DNA of 64,000 nt from Inediibacterium massiliense (GTDB lineage Bacteria; Bacillota; Clostridia; Peptostreptococcales; Thermotaleaceae). The notes beneath the pieces are model-generated. The model saw only the letters and a program-made list of their open reading frames with translations. It was not told where the DNA came from and made no database searches. The position numbers and the translations under genes are program-made. The stretch covers positions 769,009-833,008 of the forward strand of contig NZ_LN876586.1 in NCBI RefSeq assembly GCF_001282725.1, in the 5' to 3' direction. Shown here piece after piece: positions 8,974 through 18,340 of the stretch (the stretch's first letter is position 1; every line of letters starts with the position of its first letter).

Positions 8974-9828
8974 ATGAGGAGAAAGTTTGTTTTATTATGT
9001 ATGGTTTTATTTTTGCTAACTTCTTTTTCATATGCAGATAGTTTTAAGGTAGTAACTTTGGGAGCTGATTTGACCCAGGATCAAAAAAATAATATGCTCA
9101 AAGAATTTAATATAGAAGATGGAGATGGACAAATTATATATGTAACGAATGAAGAGGAAAGAGAATATTTAAAAGGGATTGCATCTTTATCGAAAATAGG
9201 TAATAGAGCTATATCTTGTGCGTATGTAAAACCTTTAGAAGAAGATTCAGGAATAAAGGTTTCTATTTCAAATTTAACTTGGGTAACTGAAGAAATGATT
9301 GCAAGTTCTTTAACAACAGCAGGAGTGAAGGACGTAGAGGTAAAAGCATCAGCACCTTTTAAAGTATCTGGTACGGCAGCCCTAACAGGAATTATGAAAG
9401 GATTTGAAAAGGCAACAGGAAAAGAATTAAGTCAAGATGCAAAAAATGCAGCGAATAAAGAAATTATTACAACAGGAGAATTAGGAGATCAATTTGGAAA
9501 AGACAAAGCGGTAGAGATTATGCAGGAAGTGAAAAAAGAAGTAATAGACAATAATGTAAAAACTCCTGATGATATTAGAACCATTATACAAAAAGTTGCA
9601 AAACATAATGATGTAAATTTGTCAGAAGAACAAATTCAAAAAATTATAGATGTAATGAATCAAATTAGCAAATTAGATTTAAATATGAAAGAAATATCTA
9701 ATCAATTAAAGGATATTGGAGGAAAATTATCACAAGTTATTTCACAAAATGAAGAGGCAAAATCTCTTTTGACTAAGATTATAGACATGTTACAAAGTAT
9801 TATGAATAAAATTAAAAACTGGATATAA
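8974..9828 (+). CDS. DUF1002 family exported protein (YpuA-like)
   Basis: A 284-residue protein with a signal peptide of about 21 residues (MRRK, a hydrophobic core, cleavage after SYA). Mature motifs VVTLGADLTQDQK near the N-terminus and APFKVSGTAALTGI in the middle are hallmarks of DUF1002, found in Firmicutes as exported proteins of unknown role. The C-terminal third is a predicted long alpha-helical or coiled-coil stretch, ending in a Lys/Trp tail. Two ATG codons occur at 8968 and 8974; AGGAGG at 8961-8966 is correctly spaced only for 8974. It is monocistronic with a strong terminator. Confidence 0.85.
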   Translation: MRRKFVLLCMVLFLLTSFSYADSFKVVTLGADLTQDQKNNMLKEFNIEDGDGQIIYVTNEEEREYLKGIASLSKIGNRAISCAYVKPLEEDSGIKVSISNLTWVTEEMIASSLTTAGVKDVEVKASAPFKVSGTAALTGIMKGFEKATGKELSQDAKNAANKEIITTGELGDQFGKDKAVEIMQEVKKEVIDNNVKTPDDIRTIIQKVAKHNDVNLSEEQIQKIIDVMNQISKLDLNMKEISNQLKDIGGKLSQVISQNEEAKSLLTKIIDMLQSIMNKIKNWI

Positions 9829-9830
9829 CT

Positions 9831-9890
9831 AAAATATGAAATCGAAAAGCATCTACTCATAAAGGGCAGATGCTTTTCGATTTTATATTT
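9831..9890 (+). terminator. Strong long-stem terminator
   Basis: A core stem of 16 bp (9839-9854 with 9868-9883) can be extended outward to about 24 bp with one mismatch. The T-rich right arm terminates the DUF1002 transcript. Confidence 0.85.
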
Positions 9891-10277
9891 TGGCAATTGG
9901 TTAGGAGTATTGTTGAAAAAAATCTCTATAGAAGCTAAAAATAATTATAAATATTTTATAGTGAATGTATTTATTGATAAAAATATATTTTGTAAATTCA
10001 ATAGGTTAGATGTTTTATAAGGGTGCAAATTTATACCATACATATTTTATAAAATACATATTCATAGAATAATTTTAATAATATATACCTATACAATCAA
10101 TAGAGTTTTGTGTTTTAAAATAAAAATTTTGCTAAAATATATTATCTAGTAATCATTTAAACCATATATAAAAACATAAAGCTAGTATGAGAAGTCTAAA
10201 AATTAAAGATTAAAGAAGATTGTATTGGGATATATATATAAGATAAAAAATAAAATGATGAATAGAGGAGTGAAAAT
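9891..10277. other. Intergenic region without a recognised gene
   Basis: About 390 bases of extremely AT-rich DNA between the DUF1002 terminator and the receiver-CheX gene. No open frame with a ribosome site, no RNA gene and no convincing promoter could be seen; AGAGGAG at 10262-10268 is the ribosome site of the next gene. Confidence 0.6.
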
Positions 10278-11141
10278 ATGGAAAAAATAAAAATTGTTAT
10301 TGTAGATGATTCTCCTTTTTCTATTAGTATTCTAAAAGATTCACTAGAGGAACAGGGATTTGAAGTAATTGGAGAAGCAAGTTCTTTAGAAGAAACTATA
10401 AAAACTGTAAAAGAGAAAAAACCAGATGTAGTGACTATGGATATGACCATTCCAGGAACAGATGGGTTGGAATGTACAAGAGCTATTCATCAAATAGATG
10501 AAAATATAAAAGTAATTATTGTAAGTTCAATGAAAGATGATGAAATTGTAAAAAAGGCAAAAGAAAATAAAGTAGCAGGATATGTGCAAAAACCAGCTGA
10601 TCCAGATGAGCTTTCTATTGTCATAAAAAGAGCAATGGCAGATGATCATTTATTAAAAGAGTTACAAGAAATATGTTGTGATGTATTTAAAGAAAGTCTA
10701 GCAAATAATTTAAATCGAATTGCAAAAACAATTCCTACATATGAAGATAGAATGAAATCTAGTGAAATAAATGATTCTAGAGGGATTTCTGTAGTGATAG
10801 GAATCATAGGAAAATGCTCTGGACGAATGGTTATGGATCTATCTTACGAGGCTGGAAAGAAAATTACAGAAGTAGCTTTAAAAAGAGAAGTGAAAAGTAT
10901 AGATGAAGAATTAGCTATGGTTGGAGAATTTGCAAATATTGTTGCAGGAAATGCATGTTCTATGCTTAACAAAAAAAATAAAATATTTGGTTTAAGAGTA
11001 GCTCCTCCTACTATATTTCATGGAGAATCTCTTCATTTATCAAAATCTAATATTCAAACTACTTCTATATTAGGACAAACCGATTTTGGAGAAATATGTT
11101 TAAATATAGGATTTAAAAGGGGTGAGGAACAATGGATGTAA
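10278..11141 (+). CDS. Response-regulator receiver fused to a CheX/CheC-type phosphatase domain
   Basis: A 287-residue protein. Residues 1-120 are a CheY-like receiver: acidic pair DD at 10-11, phospho-acceptor in VVTMDMTIPG (about Asp55), conserved Ser in VSS and Lys in QKPA. The rest is a CheX-like domain whose signature E-x-x-N is seen in GEFANIVAGNA (about residue 215). CheC/CheX/FliY proteins dephosphorylate CheY-P in the cytoplasm. Fusing the phosphatase to a receiver suggests that phosphorylation controls it, which is inference. The gene overlaps the next cheX by 10 bases, so the two are translationally coupled. No flagellar or other chemotaxis genes are near. Confidence 0.85.
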   Translation: MEKIKIVIVDDSPFSISILKDSLEEQGFEVIGEASSLEETIKTVKEKKPDVVTMDMTIPGTDGLECTRAIHQIDENIKVIIVSSMKDDEIVKKAKENKVAGYVQKPADPDELSIVIKRAMADDHLLKELQEICCDVFKESLANNLNRIAKTIPTYEDRMKSSEINDSRGISVVIGIIGKCSGRMVMDLSYEAGKKITEVALKREVKSIDEELAMVGEFANIVAGNACSMLNKKNKIFGLRVAPPTIFHGESLHLSKSNIQTTSILGQTDFGEICLNIGFKRGEEQWM

Positions 11142-11593
11142 GATGGATTAACCCGTTTATTGAGGCTTTTTTAAATGTTATGCCTCAAGTAGGGTTTCAA
11201 GAAATCAAAAAAAATAATGTGAGTGTCAAAAGTTCTAGTATTACTAGTTCTGGTGTTATGATGAATTTAGGAATTGTAGGAGATTTAAAGGGAAATGTAA
11301 TTTATAATATAGATTTGGAAGATGCAAAAAATATTGCATCTAAAATGATGATGGGTGCTCCAGTATTAGAATTAGATGATATGGCTCAAAGTGCTATTTC
11401 TGAATTGTCAAATATGATTACAGCAAATGCAAGTATTAATTTTTCGAAAATGGATATTTCTACAAATATATCTATTCCTACTCTTATGTACGGAAAGGAT
11501 TTTGAAGTAAAAGTGAATGTAGAACAGTTTATATGCGTTCAAATGTTAGTAGATCAGATTCCTGTAGACATTAATATTGCTGTCCATGAATAA
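11132..11593 (+). CDS. CheX-like CheY-P phosphatase
   Basis: A 153-residue cytoplasmic protein of the CheX family. The catalytic helix AISELSNMITANA carries the E-x-x-N pair used to hydrolyse CheY-P. The central VVGDLKGNVIYNI-type strand and MMMGAP loop match the family, and the length is typical of CheX. Its ATG lies inside the last codons of the preceding receiver-CheX gene, in another frame, with GGGGTGAGG as ribosome site, so the pair is one translational unit. The pair together has one receiver and two phosphatase domains, a small stand-alone phospho-signalling module. Confidence 0.85.
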   Translation: MDVRWINPFIEAFLNVMPQVGFQEIKKNNVSVKSSSITSSGVMMNLGIVGDLKGNVIYNIDLEDAKNIASKMMMGAPVLELDDMAQSAISELSNMITANASINFSKMDISTNISIPTLMYGKDFEVKVNVEQFICVQMLVDQIPVDINIAVHE

Positions 11594-11676
11594 AAATAGT
11601 CCGTATCCCCCTTATTGAAAAAGAAAAAAATTACTGTATAATAAATGATAGCATATATGAAAAAGGGGATGGCAAA

Positions 11677-12243
11677 ATGGGAGTATTAAAATGTTTAATA
11701 TGTGGAATGAATATTAGTTTGAATAGTTATCATTTCAATGAATATTCTTTTATAGAAAGAAATAGAAAAGAAGATATTATTCATTGTCCATTTTGTGGAG
11801 TTCAAAAAAATTATTTGGATGAAAAAAAAGAACTTTATAAGGTAGAATCTCAAAATTTAGATGAAGAGAGTATAAAAATATTAGATAAAGCTATGAAATT
11901 AGAGATATTTAATGGACAATTTTATGAAGAAGCTAGTAAATTGGCAAAAGATGAAACCATAAAAAAGATATTTAAAGATTTAGGCAATATAGAGCTTATG
12001 CATGCAAGAGTGCATCAAAGGCTTGGTGGATTTGAGAAATTACCTATTTTACATAAACCAGATTATACTAGACATGGTACAGATGAGTTGCTATTAGAAG
12101 AAGCTAATAAAAGAGAAGAACATGCTATAGCATTTTATGAAAGAAATAGTTATAAAGTTTCTAGTGTTACAATTAAAACAATATTTAAAGCATTGTCAGA
12201 TGTGGAAAAACAACATGAAATGATTACACATAAATATGCATAA
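11677..12243 (+). CDS. Rubrerythrin-like ferritin-superfamily protein with N-terminal zinc ribbon
   Basis: A 188-residue protein. The N-terminus has a C-x-x-C pair (CLIC, residues 6-9) and a second (CPFC, about 41-44), forming a rubredoxin-like or zinc-ribbon knuckle. The rest is a four-helix ferritin-like fold with iron ligands in KLEIFNGQFYEEA, IELMHARVH (ExxH), EEANKREEHA and DVEKQHEM (ExxH). Such proteins act in peroxide or oxygen detoxification in anaerobes; here the metal domain is N-terminal, the reverse of classical rubrerythrin, as in reverse rubrerythrins. The precise activity is unproven. Ribosome site AAAGGGGAT; terminator directly behind. Confidence 0.82.
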   Translation: MGVLKCLICGMNISLNSYHFNEYSFIERNRKEDIIHCPFCGVQKNYLDEKKELYKVESQNLDEESIKILDKAMKLEIFNGQFYEEASKLAKDETIKKIFKDLGNIELMHARVHQRLGGFEKLPILHKPDYTRHGTDELLLEEANKREEHAIAFYERNSYKVSSVTIKTIFKALSDVEKQHEMITHKYA

Positions 12244-12246
12244 ATG

Positions 12247-12286
12247 AAATAAAAATGTTCTCTTAAATAGAGGACATTTTTATTTT
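12247..12286 (+). terminator. Rho-independent terminator
   Basis: A stem of 17 bp (12247-12263 with 12269-12285, one G-T pair) with an A-rich left arm and T-rich right arm, behind the rubrerythrin-like gene. Confidence 0.75.
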
Positions 12287-12372
12287 GTATATTTTAAAAG
12301 AATCTACATAGGATAAAGCTATAAGTTATTTGTATAGTGACTTAGAGTTTAGATATAAGTGTGAGGGATATA

Positions 12373-13302
12373 ATGATCAAAAAAATAGTGATTTATTGCA
12401 TAGTGTGGGTATTTATTTTAACAGGATGTTCTTTAGAGCCTTATACAAAAAATATGATTTATACACAAGAAGATATTTTTTATGAAACAAATATGAAGAG
12501 AGATTTATTATGTTTGATGATGGCTTATCCAGAATACATCATAAATGTAGAAAAAAAAGATGAAATTGTATATTTAATTATGAAATCAGGTAAAAAAATA
12601 CTTTATGATGACAAAAGAAAAAAAGATATTCATGAGAGAGTAGAAAATGGAGATTTACAGGATATGATGGAGGAAATGTATCCTCTAGGCTCTGTAGAAC
12701 ATCTTATGGATGAAAATTTTGATCCAGGTCGTATAAGAAATTATGAGTTGATGAAAGAAGTATACGGACAAACCAAAGAAGAGATAGAAAAAAATCTTAC
12801 AAATGTGCAAAATAGATATCAGAGTTTTCCTTTTAATCAAAATAACAAAGCTGCAAAATCTTTACAAGAAGCTATGAAGGAAATAGAAGAATTAATAGAA
12901 AAAAATAAAGAAATTTATTCTTTTGTATTTCCTATCAGTGGCACATTTAATTATAGACTGATTGCAGGAACTTATAGGCTAAGTCCTCATTCATTTGGTA
13001 CAGCTATTGATCTTGCTCGAGATAAAAGAGATTATTGGAAATGGACAACTAGAAAAGAAGGGGAAAAAAGACTGATACATTACCCAAAAGAGATTGTTAC
13101 AATTTTTGAAAAAAATAATTTCATTTGGGGAGGAAAATGGGGCCATTTTGATATTTTACATTTTGAATATAGACCAGAATTGATTTTAAAGAGTAGATAT
13201 TTTGGTGATGATCATAAAACTGCTAAAGTATGGTATAGTGAAGTGCCTAATGATGAAAATATAAAAAAATATATTCAAATTATAGAAAATGCATTAAAAT
13301 AA
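12373..13302 (+). CDS. Lipoprotein M15-family peptidoglycan peptidase
   Basis: A 309-residue exported enzyme. The signal sequence ends in the lipobox LTGC, so it should be anchored on the outer face of the membrane. The C-terminal half is a D-Ala-D-Ala carboxypeptidase/endopeptidase of family M15: zinc ligands His and Asp in SPHSFGTAIDLAR and the final His in WGHFDILHFEY, with Glu nearby. It would cut peptide cross-links in cell wall or spore cortex. The central 130 residues are a charged region with no known domain. GAGGG at 12363-12367 supports the ATG at 12373 over the GTG at 12361. It converges with the helicase gene on a shared terminator. Confidence 0.87.
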   Translation: MIKKIVIYCIVWVFILTGCSLEPYTKNMIYTQEDIFYETNMKRDLLCLMMAYPEYIINVEKKDEIVYLIMKSGKKILYDDKRKKDIHERVENGDLQDMMEEMYPLGSVEHLMDENFDPGRIRNYELMKEVYGQTKEEIEKNLTNVQNRYQSFPFNQNNKAAKSLQEAMKEIEELIEKNKEIYSFVFPISGTFNYRLIAGTYRLSPHSFGTAIDLARDKRDYWKWTTRKEGEKRLIHYPKEIVTIFEKNNFIWGGKWGHFDILHFEYRPELILKSRYFGDDHKTAKVWYSEVPNDENIKKYIQIIENALK

Positions 13303-13330
13303 AAAAGGATGAATTTATCATCCTTTTTTA
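13301..13330. terminator. Bidirectional terminator
   Basis: AAAAAAGGATGA (13301-13312) pairs perfectly with TCATCCTTTTTT (13318-13329). A run on one side and T run on the other serve both the M15 gene (plus) and the helicase gene (minus). Confidence 0.9.
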
Positions 13331-14914
13331 TCTTTTTTTACCACTTGAAAGTTCCATGTTTACTTTTCTTCCTTTGATTCTTTTTTGATTCATCTTTTTA
13401 ATTACGTTTTTAGTATATTGACTAGGAATTTCTACAAAAGAATATTTATCAAACATATCTATGGTTCCTACTTCGTTTCCTGGAATATTTGTTTCTCCAG
13501 TAATTGCACCTAATAAATCTCCCACTCTTATTTTATGACTTTTTCCTACGTTCATATATAATCGATCCATACCTTCTTTTGCTCCTGTAAAGGCTTTTTT
13601 CTCTTGAGAAGAAAGTTCTAGGTCGTCCCCTTCTTTAATAGAAAGATTCATAGTTAACAAAGCTGCAGCTATTTTTAAAGGTGAATAGTCATCTGTTGCA
13701 TTTTCTTGAATAATGTTTATATAAGCATCAAGATTTTCTTTATCAATAATTTGTTTTGTTTTATCTAAGAAAGTATTTACTTTTGCTGCATTTACATCTT
13801 CAACAGAAGGAATATTAATTTTTTTAATTTTTTTCTTTGTATACTGCATTACATTATGAATTCTTCTTTGTTCAGAACGATTGACTAAAGAGATGGCTTT
13901 ACCAGATCTACCTGCTCTACCAGTTCTACCAATTCTATGAACATAATATTCTTCATTTTCAGGAATGTCATAATTATAAACCATTTCAATATCATCAATA
14001 TCTATTCCACGAGCTGCTACATCTGTGGCTACTAATATGTTGACCATACCTCTATCAAATTTTGATAGAACACTCAATCTTTGTGTCTGTTTGATATCTC
14101 CATGGATTTTATCACAAGAATATCCACGACTAAGTAACATATCAGAAACATCATCTACTCTTTTTTTGGTGTTACAAAAGATTAAAGATAATTTTGCATT
14201 ATGAAGGTCAATAAGTCGAGTCAAAACTTCAAATTTATGTTTTTCTTTTATGTTTAGATAATATTGTTCAACTGTATCTGTAGTAAGTTCTTTGCTTTGA
14301 ATTTTGATATGTTTAGGATTTTTTTGATATTTTTGTGCAATTTTAATGATTCCTTTGGGCATAGTAGCAGAAAATAATATCATTTGTTTGTCATGATGTA
14401 TTTGATCTAAAATAGATTCAATATCTTCTCTAAAACCCATATTTAACATTTCGTCTGCTTCATCTAATACAACTGTATGGATATCATCAAATTTAATAGT
14501 TTTACGGTTCATATGATCCATTACTCTTCCAGGAGTACCTATTACGATTTGTACGCCTTTTTTTAAGGCTTTAATTTGATTGGTAATAGAGTCTCCTCCG
14601 AATACAGCTAATACATGAATATCATGTAGATGCTTTGTAAGTTTTCTAAACTCTTCTGTGACTTGAACAGCCAATTCTCTTGTAGGGCACAATATAATAG
14701 CTTGTGGGTGTTTTAAAGATCTGTTTACTTTTTCAATGACAGGTATAGCAAATGCTAGTGTCTTTCCTGATCCAGTTTTAGACTGACCGATCATATCTAA
14801 GTTTTTCATAGCGATAGGAATAGATTCTTCTTGAATTTTTGTAGTTTCCTCAAATCCCATATCCTGTATAGCTTTTTTTAAATCCTGTGAAATATTTAAT
14901 TCTTCAAATTTCAT
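13328..14914 (-). CDS. deaD: DEAD-box RNA helicase with DbpA-type RNA-binding tail
   Basis: A 528-residue ATP-dependent RNA helicase. Q motif region FEELNISQDL followed by TKIQEESIP; motif I SKTGSGKT; Ia PTRELA; motif II DEAD; motif III SAT; motif VI HRIGRTGRAGR. The last 75 residues (YMNVGKSHKIRVGDLLGAI onward) form the DbpA RNA-binding domain (PF03880), which targets structured or ribosomal RNA. The family works in ribosome assembly, RNA decay and cold adaptation. Length and motif order are normal, with no visible lesion. AAAGGAT upstream of the ATG is the ribosome site. It is transcribed alone. Confidence 0.94.
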   Translation of the reverse strand: MKFEELNISQDLKKAIQDMGFEETTKIQEESIPIAMKNLDMIGQSKTGSGKTLAFAIPVIEKVNRSLKHPQAIILCPTRELAVQVTEEFRKLTKHLHDIHVLAVFGGDSITNQIKALKKGVQIVIGTPGRVMDHMNRKTIKFDDIHTVVLDEADEMLNMGFREDIESILDQIHHDKQMILFSATMPKGIIKIAQKYQKNPKHIKIQSKELTTDTVEQYYLNIKEKHKFEVLTRLIDLHNAKLSLIFCNTKKRVDDVSDMLLSRGYSCDKIHGDIKQTQRLSVLSKFDRGMVNILVATDVAARGIDIDDIEMVYNYDIPENEEYYVHRIGRTGRAGRSGKAISLVNRSEQRRIHNVMQYTKKKIKKINIPSVEDVNAAKVNTFLDKTKQIIDKENLDAYINIIQENATDDYSPLKIAAALLTMNLSIKEGDDLELSSQEKKAFTGAKEGMDRLYMNVGKSHKIRVGDLLGAITGETNIPGNEVGTIDMFDKYSFVEIPSQYTKNVIKKMNQKRIKGRKVNMELSSGKKR

Positions 14915-15172
14915 AAAATGATCCTTTCTTTATATGTATTTTAATTTTAATTTATTATTTTGTGGAGATAGATAATAGATTATATTTTTCATTCATGTGA
15001 TAGAGTATCATTTGACTAACTAATCTATTATATGCGTTAAATCAATAAAGATCAAGTCACATATAATAAAAATTTTAAAAATATTTTTAAAAAATCAATT
15101 TTGTTATGTATAGTATTGTCTTTTTTACAATAAATATTTGCATAAAGAATTGTTTTATAAAAAGATAAAATT

Positions 15173-15214
15173 AAATAAATAAGAACCAGAAGATATCTGG
15201 TTCTTATTTATTTA
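15173..15214 (-). terminator. Terminator of the 32-residue ORF
   Basis: An 18-bp inverted repeat, 15173-15190 with 15196-15213, followed on the minus strand by TTTAATTTTA. It lies just behind the small gene at 15225-15323. Between this hairpin and the helicase start (14915-15172) the sequence is AT-rich with no further recognisable feature. Confidence 0.75.
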
Positions 15215-15224
15215 AAAATTTTTA

Positions 15225-15323
15225 TTAATACCATCCGAATAATACAACTAGAAGTAAAAAGAAAAGTAACAATTCTGTTTGATTATTAAATAAGCCACAT
15301 CCATATTGAGATGTATTTGCCAT
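15225..15323 (-). CDS. Tiny hydrophobic protein (32 aa), sporulation-type mini-protein
   Basis: A 32-residue ORF. It starts MANTSQYGCGLFNN and continues with a single hydrophobic helix whose core is ELLLFFLLLVVLFGW. A textbook AGGAGGT lies 6 bases before the ATG and a terminator follows, so it is very likely translated. The core is almost the same as the duplicated core of the 68-residue ORF at 22750-22956. Small Gly/Cys-headed, single-helix proteins of this sort are common in spore-formers (YjcZ-like), and a spore or membrane role is inferred from that only. Its short length would hide it from automatic annotation. Confidence 0.75.
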   Translation of the reverse strand: MANTSQYGCGLFNNQTELLLFFLLLVVLFGWY

Positions 15324-15537
15324 ATGAGCACCTCCTGTATTATTTTCCCCTTATTATACTTTATGAAAAATAAAGAAAAATGTGATACAGAACATTTTTT
15401 AGATATAAAATGTTTTAAGAATGTTTTAAAAAAGTTTAATTAATTTCAAATGTTTTATTTTCATAAACAATTTTTAAAACATTAGATAATATAAAGAATT
15501 GTTAAGATAAAGATAATTCAAAGAAGGAGGTATATAT

Positions 15538-16986
15538 ATGGACAATGAAAACGTTTTAAAGGAGAAAAAACCAAGTTTTGCTGGTGCACTTTTTGTAATT
15601 TTATTTTTATGTGCAGTCATGTATATGCAAATATTTGTTTTACATCAAAATTGGGTGACACATATTAGTTTATTATTAGCCACATTAGTGGCAACAATAG
15701 TAGCAATGGCTTATGGATTTACATGGGAAGATGTGCAAGAAGGAATTATATATGGATGTAATATAGCTATGGTTCCTATGTTGATTCTTATGTTAGTAGG
15801 GGTACTTATTGCTACTTGGATTCCAGCTGGAACCATTCCAACACTTATTTATTATGGATTAAAGATCTTATCACCATCTGTATTTTTACTAACTGCAGCT
15901 TTTGTATGTGCAGTGGCATCCGTTTCTACAGGAAGTAGTTGGACTACCGGTGCAACTTTTGGAGTAGCTTTTATGGGAATAGGAATGGGTCTTGGAATTC
16001 CAGCGCCACTTACAGCTGGAGCTATTGTTTCAGGATCAATCTTTGGAGATAAAATGTCCCCTCTTTCAGATTCAACAAATTTAGCTGCAGGAGTTGCAGA
16101 GGCAGATTTGTTTGATCATATTCGAAGTATGCTTTATACAACAGGACCTGCTTTTATTCTTTCATTGATTTTTTATGCAGTATTAGGAATAAAATTTAGT
16201 GGAGGAGTTATTGATACAAGTCAAATCGATATTATTTTAAATGGATTAAAAGCAAATTATTGGATTCATCCAATTACTTTAGTTCCACCTATTGTTGTTG
16301 TCATATTAGCTATAAAGAAGGTTTCAGGACTAGCTGTAATGGTAATTGCATCTTTTATTGGGACTATGTTTGCAATCCTCTTTCAAGGATACGGAGTAGG
16401 AGAAATGTTTGCTTTTATGAATGATGGTTTTGTATCAGATACAGGAATAAAAGCAGTAGATGCATTACTAAGTCGTGGGGGACTTCAAAGTATGATGTGG
16501 ACCATATCTTTAGGATTTATTGCACTAAGCCTTGGTGGAATACTGGAAAAAACAAGGATGCTTGAGGTATTACTGAATAAAATTTCAAATATTGTAAGTA
16601 GTACAGGAGGCCTTGTAACTACTCATGTTTTAGCAAGTATTGCAGTAAATATTTTCTCTGCTACTCAGTATATGGCTGTTATTCTTCCAGGAAGAATGTT
16701 AGTTCCTGCTTATAAAAAGCAAAGACTTTTACCTCAAGTCTGTTCAAGAACTTGTGAGGATTCAGCTACAGTAACATCACCTCTTATTCCTTGGGGATTA
16801 TGTGGAGCATTTTTTACAGGGGTATTGGATGTACCTACTTTAGAATATGCACCGTATGTATTTTTAGCTTTTTTAACACCAATTATTGCTATTCTTTATG
16901 GATTTACAGGAAAGTTTATGTTTAAAGAAGGCGATATTTCATCTGTAAAAACTTATCATGATAGTGAAAAAGAAGAAGCAAAATAG
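15538..16986 (+). CDS. nhaC: NhaC-family Na+/H+ antiporter
   Basis: A 482-residue integral membrane protein with about 11-12 helices. The conserved core STGSSWTTGATFGVAFMGIG, then SGSIFGDKMSPLSDSTN, is the ion-handling region of NhaC antiporters, and ATQYMAVILPGRM in the second half is also typical. It would exchange external protons (or an organic acid) against sodium. AAGGAGG stands 7-8 bases before the ATG. Eighteen bases behind it starts an M20 peptidase gene, so the two form an operon. Some NhaC relatives (MleN) couple sodium or proton exchange to organic acid exchange, which would fit a partner hydrolase, but that is speculation. Confidence 0.9.
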   Translation: MDNENVLKEKKPSFAGALFVILFLCAVMYMQIFVLHQNWVTHISLLLATLVATIVAMAYGFTWEDVQEGIIYGCNIAMVPMLILMLVGVLIATWIPAGTIPTLIYYGLKILSPSVFLLTAAFVCAVASVSTGSSWTTGATFGVAFMGIGMGLGIPAPLTAGAIVSGSIFGDKMSPLSDSTNLAAGVAEADLFDHIRSMLYTTGPAFILSLIFYAVLGIKFSGGVIDTSQIDIILNGLKANYWIHPITLVPPIVVVILAIKKVSGLAVMVIASFIGTMFAILFQGYGVGEMFAFMNDGFVSDTGIKAVDALLSRGGLQSMMWTISLGFIALSLGGILEKTRMLEVLLNKISNIVSSTGGLVTTHVLASIAVNIFSATQYMAVILPGRMLVPAYKKQRLLPQVCSRTCEDSATVTSPLIPWGLCGAFFTGVLDVPTLEYAPYVFLAFLTPIIAILYGFTGKFMFKEGDISSVKTYHDSEKEEAK

Positions 16987-17004
16987 AAAAAGGGGGAGTA
17001 GAAT

Positions 17005-18207
17005 TTGAATATGGGATTAAAATGGATAAATGAAGAAAAAGTCATAGAACTTTTGATGGGTTTAGTAAATATTCGTAGTCCATATTTCCAAGAAAAAGAA
17101 ATTATGGAGTTTACTTATAAATGGCTAGCAGATAGAAATTTAAATCCACAATTTCATTATTATGAAGAAAAAAAGATAATGAAGTTTAAAGGGATTAATA
17201 TAATTGGACATTTAAAAGGAAAGAAAGAGGGTCCTAAGATTCTTTTAAATGGACACTTAGATACAGTAAATATATGTGAAGGATGGACAAAAGATCCTTT
17301 AAAGGCAACAATAGAACAAGACAAGTTCTATGGATTAGGATCATTAGATATGAAATCTGGATGTACTGCATTACTTCTTGCATTAGAAGCATTTCAAAAG
17401 ACTATAAAAGATTTTAAAGGAGAGATTGTTTATTCTTTTGTATCGGACGAAGAAGGTCCCTATGGCTTAGGAACCAATGCAATTATAGAAGACGGAATTA
17501 CAAATAATATAGATCTGGCCATTGTGACAGAACCAAGTAGTGGGTTTTGCTCTATTCCATTTCCATGTGTTTGTCTTGGAGCTAGGGGAGGATACAATTA
17601 TACAGTTACTTTAAAAGGAAAATCTGCTCATGCAGCAAATCCAGAAAAAGGAACAAGTGCCATATTAGATGCTGCAAAGCTTATGATAGAACTAAAAAAT
17701 TCAAAAATGATAGAAGATAAAAAACTTGGAAGAGGATCTATTTGTATTATAGAATCTGATGGAGGAGGCCAAGCTTGTAGTGTTGCAGATACAGCTTCTT
17801 TTACAGTTTTTAGGCATGTAGTAAGAGGGGAAGACCAGGAATATTTAAAAAAAGAATTATTAGATGCAGTAAAGAGAGCTGATATACAATCAAAAGTAAG
17901 TATGACCTTTAGAGAAGCGCCTAGTGAAGAAACACAAGGATTTAAGCCTTATATAGTAGATGAAAAAGATATATATGTGAAGAATTTTTTCAAAAGTATT
18001 CAAAAAACTTGTGGAAAAGAGCCTAATGTTGGATATTTTTCAAGTATTGGAGATTTTAATTATTTAGGAGCTCGATTAAAAGTACCTACTTTTGTATTTG
18101 GACCAGATGGAGAAAATTATCATACAGCTGATGAGTATGTAAAAATTCATACAGTAGTTGAAACTGCACAAGTAATTTATACATTTTTAGTAGATCTACT
18201 TGGCTAA
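17005..18207 (+). CDS. M20-family metallopeptidase/deacylase (ArgE/DapE/ACY1 type)
   Basis: A 400-residue cytoplasmic zinc hydrolase. Metal ligands: His84 and Asp86 (NGHLDTV), Asp115 (GSLDMKSG), the Glu pair of SDEEGPYG, Glu of VTEPSS and the C-terminal His of ENYHTADEY. The dimerisation domain (ARGGYNYTVTLKGKSAHA) is present. The family removes acyl groups or splits dipeptides; the substrate is not deducible. Its TTG start at 17005 is 6-7 bases from AGGGGGAG, while the ATG at 17011 is rather far (12), so TTG is preferred. It is downstream of nhaC in one transcript and followed by a terminator. Confidence 0.88.
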   Translation: MNMGLKWINEEKVIELLMGLVNIRSPYFQEKEIMEFTYKWLADRNLNPQFHYYEEKKIMKFKGINIIGHLKGKKEGPKILLNGHLDTVNICEGWTKDPLKATIEQDKFYGLGSLDMKSGCTALLLALEAFQKTIKDFKGEIVYSFVSDEEGPYGLGTNAIIEDGITNNIDLAIVTEPSSGFCSIPFPCVCLGARGGYNYTVTLKGKSAHAANPEKGTSAILDAAKLMIELKNSKMIEDKKLGRGSICIIESDGGGQACSVADTASFTVFRHVVRGEDQEYLKKELLDAVKRADIQSKVSMTFREAPSEETQGFKPYIVDEKDIYVKNFFKSIQKTCGKEPNVGYFSSIGDFNYLGARLKVPTFVFGPDGENYHTADEYVKIHTVVETAQVIYTFLVDLLG

Positions 18208-18212
18208 ATAGT

Positions 18213-18249
18213 AAAAGCTCATACAGGTAAATAGTGTGGGCTTTTGTTT
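18213..18249 (+). terminator. Rho-independent terminator
   Basis: AAAAGCTCATAC (18213-18224) pairs with GTGTGGGCTTTT (18234-18245) using two G-T pairs; the T-rich tail ends the nhaC-M20 operon. Confidence 0.7.
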
Positions 18250-18340
18250 TGTTGATTTGGATTGTATTTTCATTTTAAACAATGTTACAATATAAGGAAG
18301 AAATAAGATAGAAATTAATAAATCGGAAGAAGGATGGTTT

